A DNA stretch of 62,536 bases from Acidisoma sp. L85 (GTDB lineage: Bacteria > Pseudomonadota > Alphaproteobacteria > Acetobacterales > Acetobacteraceae). Shown here in pieces: positions 61,846 to 62,536 of the stretch. The notes beneath the pieces are model-generated. The model saw nothing but the letters and a program-made list of their open reading frames with translations. It was not told the DNA's origin and did no database searches. Every line of letters begins with the position of its first letter. Within the stretch, counting starts at the first letter, position 1. The stretch lies in NCBI RefSeq assembly GCF_009765865.1, contig NZ_LMUQ01000064.1, positions 106,401 to 168,936 on the forward strand. Direction: 5' to 3'. The translations under genes were made by a program, and so were the position numbers.

Positions 61846-61929
61846 CGTCATGCTCTGCGAAGGCAGAGCATCCACGCCTTGCTTGCCCGACGAAGAAGGC
61901 GTCATGGCACGCCTTCGCGTGCCATGACG
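61846..61929 (-). repeat. Cloverleaf palindromic repeat, copy R7
   Basis: Outer CGTCAT/ATGACG intact. Hairpin GCTCTGC-GAAG-GCAGAGC differs from the usual GCTCGGC/GCCGAGC by a compensating G:C to T:A change. ATCCACGCCTT faces an altered partner (AAGGCGTCAT). The other hairpin is GGCACGC-CTTC-GCGTGCC. The conserved tail is absent. It lies between convergent genes. Confidence 0.9.
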
Positions 61930-61956
61930 AGGGGTAGCGCTCCAGTAATAGGCGCC

Positions 61957-62295
61957 TTACTGCGCCGCCACGTCCTGTCGCTCGGCGCCACCCACCGCCT
62001 CGAACCCCTCGAAATCCGGGTGCCCAAGCGTGAGTGGTTTCGCCTGCCCGGCCCCGGCATGGGCCTGGCGAAACGCTTCCGACCGGGTCCAGGCCTCGAA
62101 ATCGGCTGGCGACTTCCAGATCGTGTGGGAGGCGTAGAGGATATGATCCTCGCGTTCAGGTCCCCGCAGCAGGTTGAAGCTGACGAAGCCGGGCACGGTG
62201 TGGAGTTGGCTGTCGCGCCCGATCCAGCGTTGCTCGAAAGCCGCCACCTCATCCTTGATGACGCGGAAGCGGTTCATTGCGACGAACATAGCCAT
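61957..62295 (-). CDS. Antibiotic biosynthesis monooxygenase (ABM) domain protein
   Basis: A 112-residue dimeric alpha/beta-barrel protein with an ABM domain. FVAMNRFRVIKDEVAAFEQRW is the first strand and helix, TVPGFVSFNLLRG the middle strands, and SHTIWKSPADFEAWTRSEAF the Trp-rich strand and helix typical of heme-degrading (IsdG/HmoA-like) members. The catalytic Asn and His of heme oxygenases are plausible but not certain. The start is ATG 62295 or 62289. It is followed by the HNH gene upstream on the same strand, 3 bases away. Confidence 0.85.
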   Translation of the reverse strand: MAMFVAMNRFRVIKDEVAAFEQRWIGRDSQLHTVPGFVSFNLLRGPEREDHILYASHTIWKSPADFEAWTRSEAFRQAHAGAGQAKPLTLGHPDFEGFEAVGGAERQDVAAQ

Positions 62296-62298
62296 AGG

Positions 62299-62536
62299 TC
62301 AGTTCTCCAGCTCGCTATCCCAGTAGAGATAGTCGCGCCAGCTCTGATGTAGATAGTTTGGCGGAAACGCGCGCCCGGTTTCCTGCAGTTCCCAGGTGGT
62401 TGGCTGCCGCGGCGTGCGGCGCGGCACCATGTGGCACTCGCGCGGCAGGCGGGAACCTTTGCGCAAATTACACCCGCCGCAGGCGGTCACCACATTATCC
62501 CAGGTCGTCCGCCCACCTCGGCAACGCGGGATGACG
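62299..62536 (-). CDS. HNH endonuclease, 5' end beyond the window edge
   Basis: The C-terminal ~79 residues of an HNH endonuclease family protein; the frame is open to the window end. VIPRCRGGRTTWDNVV and TACGGCNLRKGSRLP are the second half of the HNH motif, including the Asn and the second pair of zinc-binding Cys; the first His and Cys pair lie outside. Homologues usually have VPRSRGG; here a Cys replaces Ser. The protein ends SWRDYLYWDSELEN. It probably is a stand-alone housekeeping HNH protein and not an intron or phage enzyme, since no mobile element genes surround it. Confidence 0.85.
   Translation of the reverse strand, partial: VIPRCRGGRTTWDNVVTACGGCNLRKGSRLPRECHMVPRRTPRQPTTWELQETGRAFPPNYLHQSWRDYLYWDSELEN

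Noticed and set aside
62299-62536. HNH gene as part of a homing intron, phage or toxin system
   Set aside because: No mobile-element or immunity gene is visible beside it and the 5' half is outside the window, so this cannot be supported.

Overview
The window is about 62.5 kb of GC-rich bacterial chromosome, packed with genes on both strands. Its gene set suggests an alphaproteobacterium: an aroQ-accB-accC cluster, NAD-dependent formate dehydrogenase of the FdsGBAD type, a DUF1127 protein, a long transaldolase and many ABC importers. A narrower placement (for example Acetobacteraceae or another Rhodospirillales/Hyphomicrobiales family) is a guess. I see no rRNA, tRNA, CRISPR array, transposase or integrase.

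Region by region. 0.1-8.6 kb: central carbon and cell-wall recycling genes (Gfo/Idh oxidoreductase, fumC, murQ, zwf), creA, an MFS exporter, an iron alcohol dehydrogenase and a HIT protein. 8.9-13.9 kb: an operon-like run joining a MetQNI-type importer to two organosulfur flavin monooxygenases. 14.0-18.6 kb: etfBA, then a low-GC patch with a repeat-containing hypothetical gene that abuts and apparently extends a GMC oxidoreductase. 18.7-23.9 kb: formate dehydrogenase fdsGBAD without fdsC. 24.2-26.6 kb: penicillin acylase. 26.7-40.0 kb: a catabolic block with an orphan peptide/opine-type binding protein, a two-subunit opine-oxidase-like flavoenzyme, a GlxA-type regulator, a Rieske oxygenase, a D-2-hydroxyacid dehydrogenase, a PuuE-type allantoinase homologue, an M20 amidohydrolase, an epimerase and an SDR. 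40.0-47.6 kb: a ribose-type sugar importer, transaldolase, a DenD-like dehydrogenase and a family 9 glycosyltransferase. 47.8-53.1 kb: acetyltransferase, class III aminotransferase, M20 dipeptidase, an Rrf2 regulator divergent from cysK, and DUF1127. 53.3-57.8 kb: an exported chorismate-lyase-like protein, accC-accB-aroQ, a nitroreductase with a repeat-bearing N-terminal extension, and a NifU-type Fe-S carrier. 58.1-62.5 kb: a second sugar importer, a degenerate UraD-like protein, an ABM-domain protein and an HNH endonuclease cut by the window edge.

The most striking non-gene signal is a dispersed intergenic repeat, seen eight times (at about 8.7, 26.6, 42.6, 42.7, 46.5, 47.7, 53.2 and 61.9 kb). 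Each intact core can fold as a four-way cloverleaf: an outer CGTCAT/ATGACG stem and three hairpins. The hairpin arms change between copies in a compensating way, and a conserved one-sided tail gives the element a polarity. Most copies lie just 3' of genes, often between convergent genes.

The main functional hypotheses are that the 8.9-13.9 kb operon imports and desulfurises an organosulfur compound, and that the 27-40 kb block degrades an N-methylated or ureido compound. Both are inferences from gene families and order.
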